Shown in pieces: positions 21,901 to 34,089 of a stretch of 64,000 nt of DNA (positions within the stretch are counted from its first letter, which is position 1; every line of letters begins with the position of its first letter). A model generated the notes under the pieces. The model ran no database searches and was not told the DNA's origin. It saw only the letters and a program-made list of their open reading frames with translations. This DNA comes from Pyxicephalus adspersus. Lineage: Eukaryota > Chordata > Amphibia > Anura > Pyxicephalidae. The DNA is taken from the NCBI RefSeq assembly GCF_032062135.1, contig NC_092860.1:68256457-68320456 (forward strand). Reading direction: 5' to 3'. Both the position numbers and the translations under genes were made by a program.

Positions 21901-22300
21901 TTACACTGCCTGGCAAACAAAATACACATTCCAATCACACACTCTAATATTTAGTTGGATTTTTAGCTTCAATTATGATATACATTTGCTGTGGTATCAT
22001 TTTGATAAGTTAATGCAATATCACATTATTTTTTACCCAGATTTACCCAGAAGGTTACTTCCCAAATATTTGTATTGATGATGGGAGAGTCAGACTGCTG
22101 AAACAATTATCAATTGTGCTAAGGTATGGACAATGTGGTGGCCAATTCATGTGTGAAAATAATGTTTCATGCTCCCTGAACCAAGTACTTTTGGTACTTG
22201 TTGCAGAGTTCCCTTTAAACACCCCAAGTGAAAATGCCATGTTCAAGGGCTTTGCAGTTACCGTGAATAGTTGGTGGCAAAAGGCTTCAAGTAGCAATAC
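21901..22300 (-). pseudogene. Tc1/mariner transposase 3' fragment with one terminus
   Basis: Minus strand 22230-22060 encodes FREHETLFSHMNWPPHCPYL and then SSLTLPSSIQIFGK, matching the C-terminal DDE region of Tc1-like transposases (HMNWPPQSPDLNPIEN..) with the last acidic catalytic segment degraded. A likely terminus (TTACACTGCCTGGCAAAC) is at about 21901. The N-terminal DNA-binding part is absent. 22301-22797 is unassigned intron. Confidence 0.75.
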
Positions 22301-22797
22301 AAAGAGAAGCCTATTTTTTGTGAGTTTTGTAGTAAAAACAACTTTTTGTCAGACTCGGGAACTCTTTTGTATCTTAAAGCATACTGCATGTAGTTGTGTT
22401 TCTATGTGAATGTGGGAAAGAAATATGGAATGTTATGTGCAAAGCAATCTCAACTGCAAACACATATGCACATATTTGACTACCTGTGAAGAGTACAATA
22501 GCTTAAATAGGCATGATATCTGAAAAATGTCAATCACTGCTTCATGTCCTGTGATGCTAGGGAGGTCATAGACAGGACTTTACAGGTACCATCTGAAAGG
22601 ACTGCTCATTTATTCCTGGACAATTTAGTACTGCAAATTTGTATACATATTGTTTAAAAAAAAAATCTTAGTGTTTGAAAAATGTTCAACATTTTACCAC
22701 AGCATCAGTTCCATACACTGGATATCACTATTTAGCACTTTAGGGTACATGGGGGCTTTTTAAAAGGTTGATTATTTTAGAACAATGTCTCACGTAC

Positions 22798-22896
22798 ACT
22801 GTAGTCTGCACACACTGGGTTGAATGCATTGGTTCCACAGGCAAATAGTGTCTTTCCGTGCAAAAGAAGAACTTTCACAAAGTTGTTGCACTCCTC
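22798..22896 (-). CDS. sema6b: Semaphorin-6 (SEMA6B-like) internal exon, 33 codons
   Basis: Second visible exon of the semaphorin gene. The minus-strand acceptor is a T-rich run ending GCCATAG before GAGGAGTGC. The donor is GTACGT after GACTACAGT. A second GT four bases further (GTGAGA) would break the frame of the next exon, so I chose GTACGT. The exon is 99 nt, phase 0 at both ends, and encodes 33 residues beginning [12 protein letters not shown] and including [12 protein letters not shown]. This is the hallmark sema-domain strand with the conserved CGTNAF motif and two cysteines used in sema disulfides. It splices from the exon at 50882-50944 and to the exon at 5114-5204. The flanking introns are 28.0 and 17.6 kb and full of mobile elements. 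Confidence 0.95.
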
Positions 22897-24464
22897 CTAT
22901 GGCAATAAAAAAAAACACTTTAATTAATAAGGACCTAATGTAAAAAGTATAGCATAAAAACCAAGGAAAACAAAACTATACATATTGAATAAGAGTTTAA
23001 TAGAACCATGCTTATATTTGGAAATACAAACTTCTGACGGCCAAGCAAATAACAAATGTGTGTATCTGGTGACCCAGAACCTTTTGACAACCCCCTATAT
23101 TTAAAGCTTCTGTTTGCTTTAAGGGGTCTATTCATAATTTTGTTGGCTGAAATTCCAGTTTTTTTTTTCATTTAGATGCATGGAGTTAGATAGCGTTAAC
23201 TTGCAATGACTGTTGTACTATTTAATAATTGGTCACTAGGTGGCAGAATGAGCCTTTCTTAATTTGCATTGAAGATAGCTCTAAAAAGGATTTATATGCA
23301 TCAAAATGAAAAAATGGCCAAAATGACTGGCAAATAATTTATCAATTTAAGTGTCATTGACCTACATAATCTACAGCTACAGAAATGTGTTCCAGCACAG
23401 TCTAACAAAACATAAATATGAGTGCACACGAAACACCATTACTTTGACTTATTAGCAAAAATGTTGTACTTTAGTTGCTCACTAACCCCTACATGAACAT
23501 ATAAAACCCTCAAATAAAATCTAACAATGAGCTTGTTAAAACATCTACAACATAGGCACATAAAATAGAGATCAAAGAAATAGAAAATAAAAACCTGACA
23601 AGTGAATAATTTCAATCTTCCACACAGCAGTATTCCCCTGTCTTACCTTCTAACTTTAGAAAGGTGATATAAGCTTGAGGATTTATTCCCCATGGGTCCC
23701 ATGTATTAATTTACATTCAATGATCCTTAGAAACCAATATGTTCCAGTATGGAACCATATTCCACAGATACATGCTAAAACTATATCTCCATAATGAATC
23801 TTGGTCATGGTCATGAAACACACCTCAGGCAAGGTGGCATCAAGGTGTCGGTAACAGTGACAATAATAGTTCAATAGTTTTAATGATGAAAGAGAAAACA
23901 TTATATTATAAGTAACACATAAGTAACAAACTGAGCTTAAACAAAGCTTGACATAACTTAAAACAGGGATCATTGTATTGGAACAAAAGCCACAACTAAA
24001 AGATAAGATAAATCCTATGTAATGATCCTATGATAAATCATATGAAATGATCTCTAAATAGCATATAAAATAAAGATCCAAACAGTAATTATTATAGAAT
24101 TAAACAAAGGAGGAAAAGTAAAAAAGAGGGGAGAATTAAGTCAGCAAAGTTAAGCTAGGGAGAGAAGAGGGAGAAAGGAGCGTCAAAAGCAAAATAAACT
24201 ATCCCTAAGAAAATAAAGCACATTTATATGGGATACTGGAGTTGTGGATCCCAGGTTTTTTAATTACACATACAGTATTTTATTAACCATTAGGCCATAT
24301 AAACAAATGGATGAAAGGGGCTTGCGAACAGAAAGAAGCCAATGAAACTTTAACAAATGGGACAAGAGGGACTTCCTAATTCTGTTCATAATGAACTAGG
24401 AAGCTAAACTAACCTGTGTTAGGATAAGAGTTTTTTATTTAATTATTATTTAATGTTTCTTATT
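22897..24464. other. Intron sequence without assignable content
   Basis: AT-rich. Small open frames lack recognisable motifs on either strand. Confidence 0.5.
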
Positions 24465-26190
24465 ATTATTATAAATATACAGGATTTTTATAGCACCAAC
24501 ATGTTACACAGCGCTGTACATTAAATAGGGGTAGCAAATGACAGACAGTTACAGACAGTGACACAGGAGAAGAGGACCCTGCCCCGAGCAGCTTACAATC
24601 TAGGAGGTGGGGGAAGTCTTACACAATAGGAGGAAAGATATGGAGTGATGGGAAGTAGTGAGGGTTTTAGGAGATAGAAGAAGACAGGTAGGCAAGTCTG
24701 AAAAAGTGTGTTTTGAGTGCTCTTTTAAAAAAGCAACACATAGGAGCAAGCCGAATAGAACGAGGAAGACCATTCCAGAGAGTCGGGCAGCTTTAGAAAA
24801 GTCTTGAAGCTGTGCGTGGGATGAAGTTATGAGTGAGGAAGTCAGTAGTAGGTCATTGGAGGAGCGAAGGGAGTGGCTAGGGGAGTATTTTTCTACCAGG
24901 TCAGAATAGTAGGTTAGACAGGAGCTGTGTAAAGCACAGGAGCTTGAATTTGATTTTCAGGTGAAATGGAACCTAATGAAGGGAGCAACAAAGAGAGGCA
25001 GCAGAGGAGGAGCAGTGGGAAGGATGGATGAGTCTGGTTGCAGCATTCATAATAGATTTTAGAGGACAGAGTCGGATTAGTGGAATACCATGGAGCAGGA
25101 TGTTGCAGTAGTCCAGATGAGAAATGATATGAGCGTGTACAAGGAGTTGTTGCACAGGCGAAAGTGACATGACCTGGAAATTTTCTGAATATGTGAGGTA
25201 AATGAGAGGGCAGAATCAAAGATGATGACAAGACAAGGTGCCTGAGGGGAGGGACGAATGACTGTGTTGTTAACCGTGTTGTTAAGGAATATGTCAGATT
25301 TGGAAGATTGGGGAGGTTTGGAATTTGAGGGGGGAGAAGATGATGAGTTCGGTTTAATCCAGAATCAGCTTCAGAAATCTGTCAGACATCTATGATGAGA
25401 TGGCTGACAGGCAGCATGAGACCTTGTCAAGGACTGAGAGAGACAAGTCAGGGGTGGATAGATTGATTTGAGTGTCATGAGCATCCAGATGGTACTGTAA
25501 ACCAAAGGAGGAGATGAGTGCGGAGGTGTACAGAGAAAAGAGAACCGGTCCAAGGACTGACCCTTGGGGAACACCAACAGGGAGGAGAGTTGGGGAGGAG
25601 AAATTACCATTGAAAAAAACTTAAAAGGTGTGGTCAGACAGGTAGAAAGTAAACCAAGAGAGAGCAGTGTCACTGGTACCAATGGAGTGCAGGATTTGGA
25701 TTAGAAGGGGGTGATCATCAGTGTCAAACGCAGAGGAAAGGAGAAGGGAAAAGTTGCCTTGAGACTAAGTTCTGTGGAGGTAATTGGCCACTTTAGTAAG
25801 GGCTGTTTCCGTGGAATCAGCAGCTTGGAAGCCAGACTGGAGAGGGTCAATGAGAGAGTTACTGCTCAGGTAATCGGTGAGTCTTTTGAAAACAAGGCGC
25901 TCAAAGAGTTTGGAAACAAATGGAGGAGAAGGGAGATGGGACGGTAGCACAAAGTTAAGGAGGGGTCTACTGAGTGTAGGGAGAATAATTGCATGTTTGA
26001 AAGCGGAGGGGTAGATACCAGTGGAGAGGGAAAGGTTGAATAGTTGGGTTAGGTCGGGGTCCAGGGTGGAGGAGTGGGCACGGAGAAGATCAGAGGGAAC
26101 TGGGTCAGGAGACTTTGTCCACAGTAGCAGGGCCGAGGGAGGTTAGAGATGATTTACTAGTGGAAGGGGTGGATATGGTTGGAGTGGCCA
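24465..26190 (-). pseudogene. L2-clade LINE, RT to 3' tail
   Basis: Minus strand in order: [20 protein letters not shown] (25920), [20 protein letters not shown] and ALTKVANYL (RT fingers), then [31 protein letters not shown] (about 25570), [17 protein letters not shown] (YADD position mutated to DAHD), and HIISHLDYCNILLHGIPL then AATRLI (25170-24990) from the thumb. The 3' tail with the 'gcgctgtacattaaatagggg' sequence is at 24465-24610. Frameshifts separate the blocks. Endonuclease and 5' end are missing. Confidence 0.9.
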
Positions 26191-26264
26191 GGTAGCCCAG
26201 TATGTTTATAATATAAATTGATAGAATGGTTTCAATAAAGGCTGAAGTTGTCAAACAAAGTTGC

Positions 26265-27180
26265 TGTATTTGTATAACTTGCAAAAGCATTTGACACAGT
26301 AGCCCACAGCCAGGTAATATGCAAGTTAGGTTCTATATGTTTAGAAAATTCAATCTGTAAATTAACACAGAACTGGCTCAAAGACCACATCTAGAGAGTA
26401 GTGAATAATAATTTATACATGGAATCGTCTAAGGTTATTAGTGGCATACCAGAGGGTTCAGTGTTGGGACCATTACCGTTTAACATATTTTTAAATGATA
26501 GAGAGTGTGGGATTAAAAGCACAATTTCTGTGCTGTAGATGCCAACAAACTATGTTATAGAATAAGTCCATACAAGATGTCTATAACCTACAAGCAGACC
26601 TGGATGCACTGTTTGAATGGACAACCAAGTCCTTACATAAATATAAGCTTATGCACTTCAGGGCTAACAACATGCATACTTCATAAAATCTAGGGGAAAT
26701 AGATTTGGGAGACTTAATATCAGCATGCAATGCCAAGCTACAATTTCTAAAGTTAGCAAAATACTTTCTTTAGTAATATATAGGTAAAGACTGTAGAGAA
26801 AAAGACCTAATCCTGCCCCTGTACAAAACAGTGGGGTCTGTGAAAATGTGATGCCTCAGGAAATAGTTTTAGCATGTTCTATAGACTACTTTAAGAAAAA
26901 GCTTGATGCTTTTCCAGAAGTACAGAATAAACCTAAATTAAAGATTAAAAGGAAAGACACCAGAGACAGTTGATCTGAGGAAAATCCAATTGACTCATGG
27001 GATCAGGAAGTAATATTTATCTCCTGTTGGAGTAAACTGAACCATGTTTATAATGGGTTTTTATTTGCATTCTTCTGGATCAACTATGTACCCATGGTTT
27101 TATACAGAATATACTGGTTTATAAAAATGTTTTTTCCCTAGTGTTTGAACTTAATGGACTTGTCTTTTTTTAACCTAAGT
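26265..27180 (+). pseudogene. CR1-clade LINE RT fragment
   Basis: Plus strand: AKAFDTVAHSQVICKLGS, NWLKDHI, SSKVISGIPEGSVLGPLPFN with IFLNDRECGIKSTISVL, then a frameshift at the FADD motif, a deletion, KDCREKDLILPLYKTV near 26800, and C-terminal/3' UTR sequence toward 27180. Opposite orientation to the other CR1 copies. Confidence 0.85.
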
Positions 27181-27407
27181 CATTTGGCCAGAGAATGCAC
27201 CTAGACTGGGTGCAATTTCTGCCAAAAGCTATGTAAACAGGCACTGTGGAGTCCAAGTTGCTAAGGCTTGATAAAGAAGATACACCAACCAAAGCTAAGG
27301 AGAAAACTGAAAATATTCTGTAGGGGACTGCCTTTTTCTATCTGCTAGCTGAGTTGTAACTTTGAAAAATGTAAATAAAGTTGTTGAAGTAATCACACAC
27401 CTCTTCA

Positions 27408-27970
27408 TTAACCCCCCAGGACGAGTACTCCCTAGTGGTATTCCCAGATGTGACTCGGGGTAGATTTTACCTGCAAATAGCGGTAATCTTTAGTAGCTTT
27501 AAACTAAAAAAAAAAACACTTACCTTGCTTCGTTGTCATCCCCTGTCATCCTGCTGGTCCCCACAGGTCCTGGGGACACGTCCTTCCTCCTCGATCTCCA
27601 GCCTGCGCATGCAGCGACAATCTCCGGGGTTTCCCGGTGACATCGGTGCCGGCAGGCGGAACGGTGGGAAATTCAAAAAATTTTGTATTAGATTCAACAC
27701 AAAATAGCTGTATTGACTCCAATACAAACAAATATTCATATAACATATATACTTATATTATATATATATTATACATGCTACTGTACACGTACATTTCATG
27801 TTTAAATATTTTTATTTTTTTTTCTGTTTTGTTATGTATAGTTAATTAATAAATATCAGTGAGGTATGCCTAAGAATTATAACCTACAATGAAAAATACA
27901 TTTCCATGCAAAAAATTGTACCACATTTTGCATGGAAACTTGCACGGAATTAGACCGCTAGGGAGGTTAA
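27408..27970. mobile_element. TTAA-bounded non-autonomous DNA element
   Basis: Begins TTAACCCCCCAGG and ends CCGCTAGGGAGGTTAA. A GC-rich part (27520-27660) is joined to an AT-rich part with 'gaggtatgcctaagaattat'. The element at 58888-59509 is the same family in reverse orientation, and 56560-56760 carries part of it. TTAA target preference suggests piggyBac-type mobilisation; the name is inference. Confidence 0.7.
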
Positions 27971-28171
27971 GAACAGTGAAGTGCTTTCTGCCCCTGATAG
28001 TGACCTTAGAAACCCCAGCAGGTAAATGCAGGATATGAAGGGACATAGATGAGAACATGTGCTCAGCCAGGGTAGGTGCCTGCATTCCTTCCAGAACACA
28101 CTGACTACTGTGTCTGTGTGTAGTGCAGTATTATATTATTTCCCTCTGTATTAACAGGTTATATGTGATTC

Positions 28172-28710
28172 TGTTATGTGCTCTGCCTTTCAGTTATCTT
28201 TGCTGATCTGCACCCTCTGGCTAGTTAAAGCTAGCATAGGTTAGGCATCCAACGGCCCATCAGGATCCTAATAATTCTTGCTGTGTAAATGTCCTGGAAA
28301 AGTCCTGGAAAATCAAAACTTTCACCTTACCAATAGGGATAAGGGAGAATGCCGAGAATGTAAATGTGTACTCATTAATGTTTATTGATTGTAAATACTG
28401 TTATTACTATTTTGAGATATAAAGCTTACTAATACTCTTACCTGTGTTTTCGTTTAGCTGCAATGGTTAATGTTGTATGCTGGGTGTAGTGGTTCCTCGG
28501 GTACTGTTTTATATTACTGGTATTAATTCTGGTTAATGTCCCAGGAAAGGAGCCCCTCTGCTAATAGAGACCCTGTCCTGGGTGGAGGCACTTCCAACTT
28601 TATTAGTATACTCAGTCCTCCACATAGCGAAGGCCTGGGATCTTCTCTGTTATCTACAGGTTAGCACCATGCCTGGTTTGTGGGGGTCATTTACATGACC
28701 CCCCATAACA
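28172..28710 (+). repeat. Probable LTR with TGTTATG/CATAACA termini
   Basis: Starts TGTTATG and ends CATAACA (perfect 7-bp inverted ends). The interior has LTR-like text ('ggtggaggcacttccaac', 'tcctccacatagcgaagg'). A short repeat at 28296-28362 matches 33420-33487 inverted, so another small element sits inside. GATTCTGTTATGT occurs at the start and again at 28754, so the right boundary is uncertain. Confidence 0.5.
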
Positions 28711-28962
28711 GGGCTACAATCCTTACATCTGTGTTGGTTGTGTCAGTTGCTATGGATTCTGTTATGTTTGTTTTTGGTAATGTGGTGAGTATAGCCTCAT
28801 ACAGGTGTCAGAAGGATATCAGAGGATTGACGCTGTAAATTATCTTTTATGGTAATTTCCAATAACAGATAAAAAAACGAACATGTGCATAACACTGCAT
28901 CAATTTACAGTGACCAATTGATGGGCAATTTCAGAGGACCACTGTACAAATGTTAGATTCTC

Positions 28963-29063
28963 AGACTAAAGTGATGTACACCTGTCAGATGATTCTCACC
29001 TGAAACAAATAGTCACACTTGTCTCAGACAAAAATCATCTGACATGTCTACATAGCTTTAGTG
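28963..29063. mobile_element. Palindromic small element
   Basis: GACTAAAGTGATGTACACCT then GTCAGATGATT is mirrored by AATCATCTGACATGTCTACA then TAGCTTTAGTG. Arms of about 33 bp around a 35-bp loop. 29064-30259 has no assignable content apart from possible decayed L1 endonuclease sequence near 29800. Confidence 0.55.
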
Positions 29064-30259
29064 TGGTTCATCTGTGGTATCATCTAACTGTATTGTATGG
29101 AAAACCTAAAGATTAGTGGAAGCTGCTGGGTGGGCAAGTTTGGTGAATCTTTCTCTTCAGTCTATTTCTTCTCTGGTTTTTCTCCTTGTAGATGCAAACT
29201 TGGACAAGGTGGTGGGAAGTGCTGGACAAGGGGCAGGGGGACTGACGGGGATGAGGGAGTAATTTTTGTATGCCATGTTTCACCCCCTGCTAAGGGGGAT
29301 TTAGTTAACCAAGCACAAAACAGGTGAAGGTGAAAAAAATGAAAGTGAGGAAGAAGAGTAGTGGGGTCTTTCCTGCTTCCCTCTCATTTTCAGATTTGGG
29401 GGGGTTCCTAAAGAATATCTTGTCATTCCTGTCACAAGAAAAAAATGGTATTAAGATCTATTTCTCCTCCCTATATAGATGAAAGGGATGTAAATTTGCT
29501 CAGCAAGTTTGATCACTGAAATCGTGTGTAGGAGACTCTGCTCAATACTTATTTGTCACTCCATTCATCTTGTTAATCTTGAAAAAAGAGAATGGGGATG
29601 TGGTCTTTCCTGGCTTCTTGTTTGGAGCTCTACAACAGAGTTACAGTTTTTTTAAATCTGATAAGGTAACTTGTTGGTGGATTAAAAAAGTAAACATAGG
29701 AAGATTTATGGTCTTGATGTAGGGGCAAGACCTGCACTCAAATAGTACAGGAAAAGCCTCTATACCAAGGTAGGCCCTCCTTTTTTCCCAGCATGCTGTC
29801 TTTGGAGGTGATTTCATCACCATTTTCAGGACCTAAGGACAGGAAAAGTTTCAGAGACAGGATTAGACAGGAATATCTGGTGGATGTGCACAAAAGGGGC
29901 TACCCAATGACATGGGGTTTTTTTCCCGAGAGGCAAACTCATCAGAGCAACAGGAGAATTTTTTCACAGGCACTGAGGTTTGTGCAATAGAGTTTTCGCA
30001 CCTTTTAATAGCCATGGGCTATTCCATCTTCTGATTGGCCGGCAGGAGTGGCAATGCTAATTAAATCTGGAAGACCAGGGTGCCCGAGGTCAAAATTCCC
30101 TGCATGCACAGGAGAGAGGCGCTTGTGCTTTAGAGAGGAGGAGGGGTACCCTACTCACATTTGTCATTTACTATGTCCCCACCTCTGGTCAATTATCTTT
30201 CTTCTATCAGTTGTTTGTTCTTACTTAAGGCATGTATGGACATATGTTTAGACATTGAA

Positions 30260-30721
30260 TCTCAAACTGAATTTTTTTTTTACACCATTGATCCAAAGGA
30301 CACCAAACCAAAGGGAGCATATAGGGACACCATCAGGGAGCAATTGATCCAAATAGTATCTCGAAAGAAAAAACAAAATAAACAGTTTAATTAATGACCT
30401 GAAATATGGACCTGGTAGCCAAACACAAAGCTCCCAAACAAGATCTCTTTAGCCAAATTGAAATGCCCTGCACCTCTCCTAATCTAGCTTTAACCACAGG
30501 CAGAAATACCATTGCACTGGTCCAAACATAAGTGCTTTACATGGGCAGATAAACCAGGCCACTTATTGGTAAATCAACTTAATCCAAAACCCAGGCTCTT
30601 CTGCCATCTGTTTCTTTTAGGGAAAGTAAACTTTCTCACAACCCCCAAACTTGTCTAGAATGCTTTTCAGGTCCTCTATGCCAAAATCTATGCACCTCCA
30701 ACCTCATTAAAACAAGATGAC
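30260..30721 (+). pseudogene. L1-clade LINE 'A' ORF2, left part
   Basis: Plus-strand pieces: KGAYRDTIREQLIQIVSRKK (30330), AKHKAPKQDLFSQIEM, TRPLIGKST-type and LLGKVNFLTTPKLV, NAFQVLYAKIYAPPTSLKQD (30650-30715). These match the linker between endonuclease and RT of L1 ORF2. The element is interrupted at about 30721 by another L1 ('B') and resumes at 37938. Confidence 0.7.
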
Positions 30722-31214
30722 GAGGACTTCCGGGGGACGACGTTGAGGTGAGGTAGCCTCATCAGCACACAGCTCCCATCCCCATTGCTACTGAGAGGCA
30801 CATGTAAAGCAACAGAAGCTCCTCAGAAGCGTGGGTGAGGGAGCTTCAGTAAGCGGGATCTGAAAACAAGTAATAGCAGGGTTTTTTTTTTGCTGCCCCG
30901 CTAGTAACTACAATCCCGTGAGTCAAAGCTCAGATCGGGCGGCGTGGTACCCGGTGGCCATCTTTGATTTAACACCGCAGCTGCAGCTGCTCTACATCCT
31001 TGACAGCATATCAGCCTTCTACCTCCTGACCTGCACCTGGATTCCTAGTGCAATCAGGAAGGTGCCTGAGTGGAGTCCTGCAGCTTGATCTCAGCTGTTC
31101 CAGCAGTACTGGGTGAGTCCATTACACACCTACTATTACCACTGGATCACTCTCACTTTCTACCTGGTGTGGACACATAGGCATAGGTATCCACATAGTC
31201 CTTTCTTTTTGTCC

Positions 31215-31867
31215 TTTGGACTGTAAGGCCCTGGTCAGCACTAGTCCCCACCAGACACCAGTCCCCCAATCTTACACCACAGTCTTCACCTATAGCAAGC
31301 CCCTGCTCATCCTCGGGAGACTGGTTGCGTCTCCCAGCACTTGGTTGCCCCCAGGACTTACTGTACAAGGGATGGTGTCTGGGAATGGGCTGGCAGCAAG
31401 CCAGGAGCCCAGAGATAAAGCAGTACCAAGATTCTAACAGAGCCAAGTCCAGAATACAGAGCAGAGGTCAAACACAGGATATCTGTCCACCAAAGTACAC
31501 AAGGGCAAATCACAAGCAGAGTCGTGGTCACCAGCAAAGGGTCAGTCCAGGCTGCATAAAATGATAGGTCAAGAACAGTCAAGGTCAGCAACAGTAAATC
31601 GGATGAAAACACATTCAGCATAGATTAGCCCTGCTATACACTACAACATTCACTGGTGGCTGGGAGCAGAGAGGCTATAAAGTCCCAGCAGCCAATAGCA
31701 GGGCAAGACTGAGTTTAGAGCTGATCAGCACTATACAGCCCTTCAGCACTGTACAGCCTAACAACCGAAGCTGGTGATGCAAAAAATACATCAGGCTGCA
31801 CGATTAAAGGGAAGCAGGGGCTGCTGCTATCTTAGTTCACCAGGCTGCTGCAAATGACATTGCTGGA
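31215..31867 (-). repeat. LTR-like insertion in the L1 'B' 5' region
   Basis: Minus strand starts TGTCCAGCAATGTC. It contains LTR-like wording such as 'cctgggggcaaccaagtgct' and 'gaagactgtggtgtaag', and ends near 'ggggactagtgctgaccagg'. No gag or pol attached. The exact 3' boundary and target duplication could not be fixed. Confidence 0.5.
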
Positions 31868-32114
31868 CAGAATAAACAGTGTTTTATACTGCGATGGCGC
31901 ACAGCACGGAGTCGCCAGACAGATGAGCATCTCCTAACAAGGACATTGCATTTTAGTGTGCATTTTGGCTGCCTGTATTTTACCACTGATAACCTTAGAT
32001 AACGATTAGAAGCAATATTGTGATACCTGTTACTTTTTCTGCAGATCTCTATACCAATTTAGGGGTCTGCTGCCTAACAAAGGCAAACTCTTTTACTACT
32101 GGCTGCTTATTCTG

Positions 32115-32764
32115 TTGAAAATAAGGAGAAATGTATCTGTAAATCACAGTCCTTCCAAAGTTGCAAACAGCCCCCCAAAACAAAGGGAAAACTCTCACAA
32201 AACTCGGGACCAACATCAGGATATATGTTCTGAGTTGTCAGCACCTGCACACACTTCACCCCACCCCATGGGTCTATGGCCAGGGAAGTTGCAGATCTGC
32301 TTATGCCCTTTGATCAAAAATTTGATTCACTGCAACAAACTATTGAAACCACTATTTCTAATATATCCTCCAATACCGTGCAAACTATGGAATTGGAACA
32401 ACGTGTTAATGACCTAGAGGACCAACCCATTAGCTCAAGGAAAATTAAAACTACAGTCCAACCAAATGGTTTCCATAGAGGAAAAAGTGGAGGTCCTGAA
32501 GAGTCGCAACAGAGGGTCAAACTTGCGTTTGCTAGCTTTTCCCAAGGAATACAAAGGTCAGGATTTATAGTAATTTCTATCAGTGGACCTTATGTTAAGT
32601 CTCAGCCTTCCCCCCCTTACTGCTCGTGCCTTTGAGAGAGTACATAGGATTGGCACTGACCATCTATCCACAAGTCAAAGACAGAGCGTGGTCGCCAAAT
32701 TCTTTCAATGAATGGATAAAGATACAATACTAGGAGCCTATTGCAGACAGAGGGAGGGAAGAGT
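32115..32764 (+). pseudogene. L1 'B' ORF1, N-terminal and RRM start
   Basis: The open stretch 32276-32635 begins MAREVADLLMPFDQKFDSLQ and continues QTIETTISNISSNTVQTMEL and EQRVNDLEDQ, a heptad-rich coiled coil of L1 ORF1p type. The frame then shifts. Near 32630-32720 it reads AFERVHRIGTDHL and VVAKFF, the RRM segment of ORF1p. The gene is broken by the inserted palindrome chain and resumes at 33490. Confidence 0.75.
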
Positions 32765-33490
32765 CGGTGAGTAGGGATGAGCAAGCGAGTTTTTAAAACC
32801 CGATCTCGCGGCGAATTCGGACGTTCTCGCTTACTGAAATTGTAAGCAAGAATGGCCAGTGTAAATTCGCCAAACAAAATAGAATTTTAATTTAAAAAAA
32901 AAAAAATTTGCATCCTGTGCTGATTAAGACGCAGAGCTTAAAGCATCATCAGGATTTTCCTTTCCTCAGACAATCAGAGAGCACTAAAGGTTTTGAATAG
33001 GGAGATTTGTACCCATTTAACCTCTAGTGCTGGGGATCGGACAAAGGATTCCCAGGGCTGCATGATTGAATGCAGCCCTGGAAACCCACTGCGATGCCTG
33101 GGCACTAGAGGTTAACTAACCTCCAGTGCCCTGGAAATCCACTGCGATGCCCGGGCACTAGAGGTTAATTAACCTCCAGTGCCCTGGAAACTCATGCAAT
33201 CACTGGGCACTAGAGGTTAATTAACCTCTAGTGCCCGGGGATCGCACACAGGATTCCCAGAGCTGCATGAATGATTGCTGCTCTGGAACTCCACTGCGAT
33301 GCCGGGGCACTAGAGGTAATTAACCTCTAGTGCCCAGGGATTGTACACAGGATGATTCCCAGGGCTGCATGAATGAATGTACTGATTTCCTGAAAAATGG
33401 AGGACATTTTTGCGAGAATGACAGCGGCATTCTCCCTTATCCCTATTGGTAAGGTGAAAGTTTTGATTTTCCAGGACTTTTCCACTGCAG
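32765..33490. mobile_element. Inserted DNA containing a chain of palindromic units
   Basis: The unit is TTAACCTCTAGTGCCCGGGG ... inverted CCGGGCACTAGAGGTTAA. Units at 33017-33115, 33116-33168, 33169-33220, 33221-33319 and a cut fifth at 33320-33384 lie head to tail with TTAA at each joint. Long units hold a GGATTCCCAGGGCTGCATGA core; short units lack it. The flanks are AT-rich, and 33420-33487 is also found inverted at 28296-28362. Confidence 0.75.
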
Positions 33491-33690
33491 TTGCTCAAAA
33501 AAGGTAACTATTTTTTCGTACATGCTGACGCTTATTATAATTGAGAGCACAGTTCGCTCTGCTCTACCCAGCTAAATTACATGTCACATGGGCCAGTGAA
33601 ACTAATATATTTAATGACCCACATCAAGATCTGAGTTTTATACAAGAGGAACAACACACCCCATGATTTGCAATCACTCCAGGAGGGAGA
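33491..33690 (+). pseudogene. L1 'B' ORF1 C-terminal domain
   Basis: Reads LRAQFALLYPAKLHVTWASE then TNIFNDPHQDLSFIQEE at 33545-33650, the C-terminal domain of L1 ORF1p (Y.LL.PA.L.V.......F.....A..F). Same strand and order as the pieces before the insertion. 33691-34089 is decayed inter-ORF sequence. Confidence 0.75.
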
Positions 33691-34089
33691 TCTACCTTAA
33701 ATAGTTTTGATGCTAACGATACAAACTTTTGGTATCAACCAAGTGAAGGAGCATTTATTTGGTAACTGCTTGATTGTTAGGGATATTTTGCAATTTACTG
33801 TTATAAATATTGCTATTTTGAAAGGTATTTGTTTTATATTCGTACTGATATTGTCTTTTGAAGATTTATTGGATTTATTACCTTGTCCTCTGACCGAGAT
33901 AGGAAGGCAGAGGGCTTTAGGTAAGAATTTACAAAGAAGGAAAATCTACATTGTTATCTATTGTTAGAATTGAGTTTTAGAGCAGTATTGTTTTAGTTAA
34001 TTGGGATCGATCTCTGTTCTGTTCATTTAGGGGAAAACCTGGAAACAGTTACTTGTACAATATGGTTAGATTAATTTTGTCATGAGAAA

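Noticed and set aside
5204..22797. A missing semaphorin exon in this intron
   Set aside because: The flanking exons join in phase and match the family without a gap.
22794..22896. Alternative donor GTGAGA four bases downstream of the chosen one
   Set aside because: It would shift the frame of the exon at 5114-5204. GTACGT gives phase 0 and the family-consistent YS|LD junction.
1410..22896. SEMA6A, SEMA6C or SEMA6D as the gene identity
   Set aside because: AVEW, EFNYLE, VKHDSKW and SLGxRP fit SEMA6B better from family knowledge. Kept as a residual uncertainty, to be settled by a tree.
28296..28362. Conserved non-coding element because it recurs at 33420-33487
   Set aside because: The second copy is inverted and inside inserted mobile DNA, so it is a dispersed repeat.
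33017..33384. Regular repeats resembling a CRISPR array
   Set aside because: Each unit is itself a palindrome with TTAA joints, there are no unique spacers, and the host is a vertebrate.
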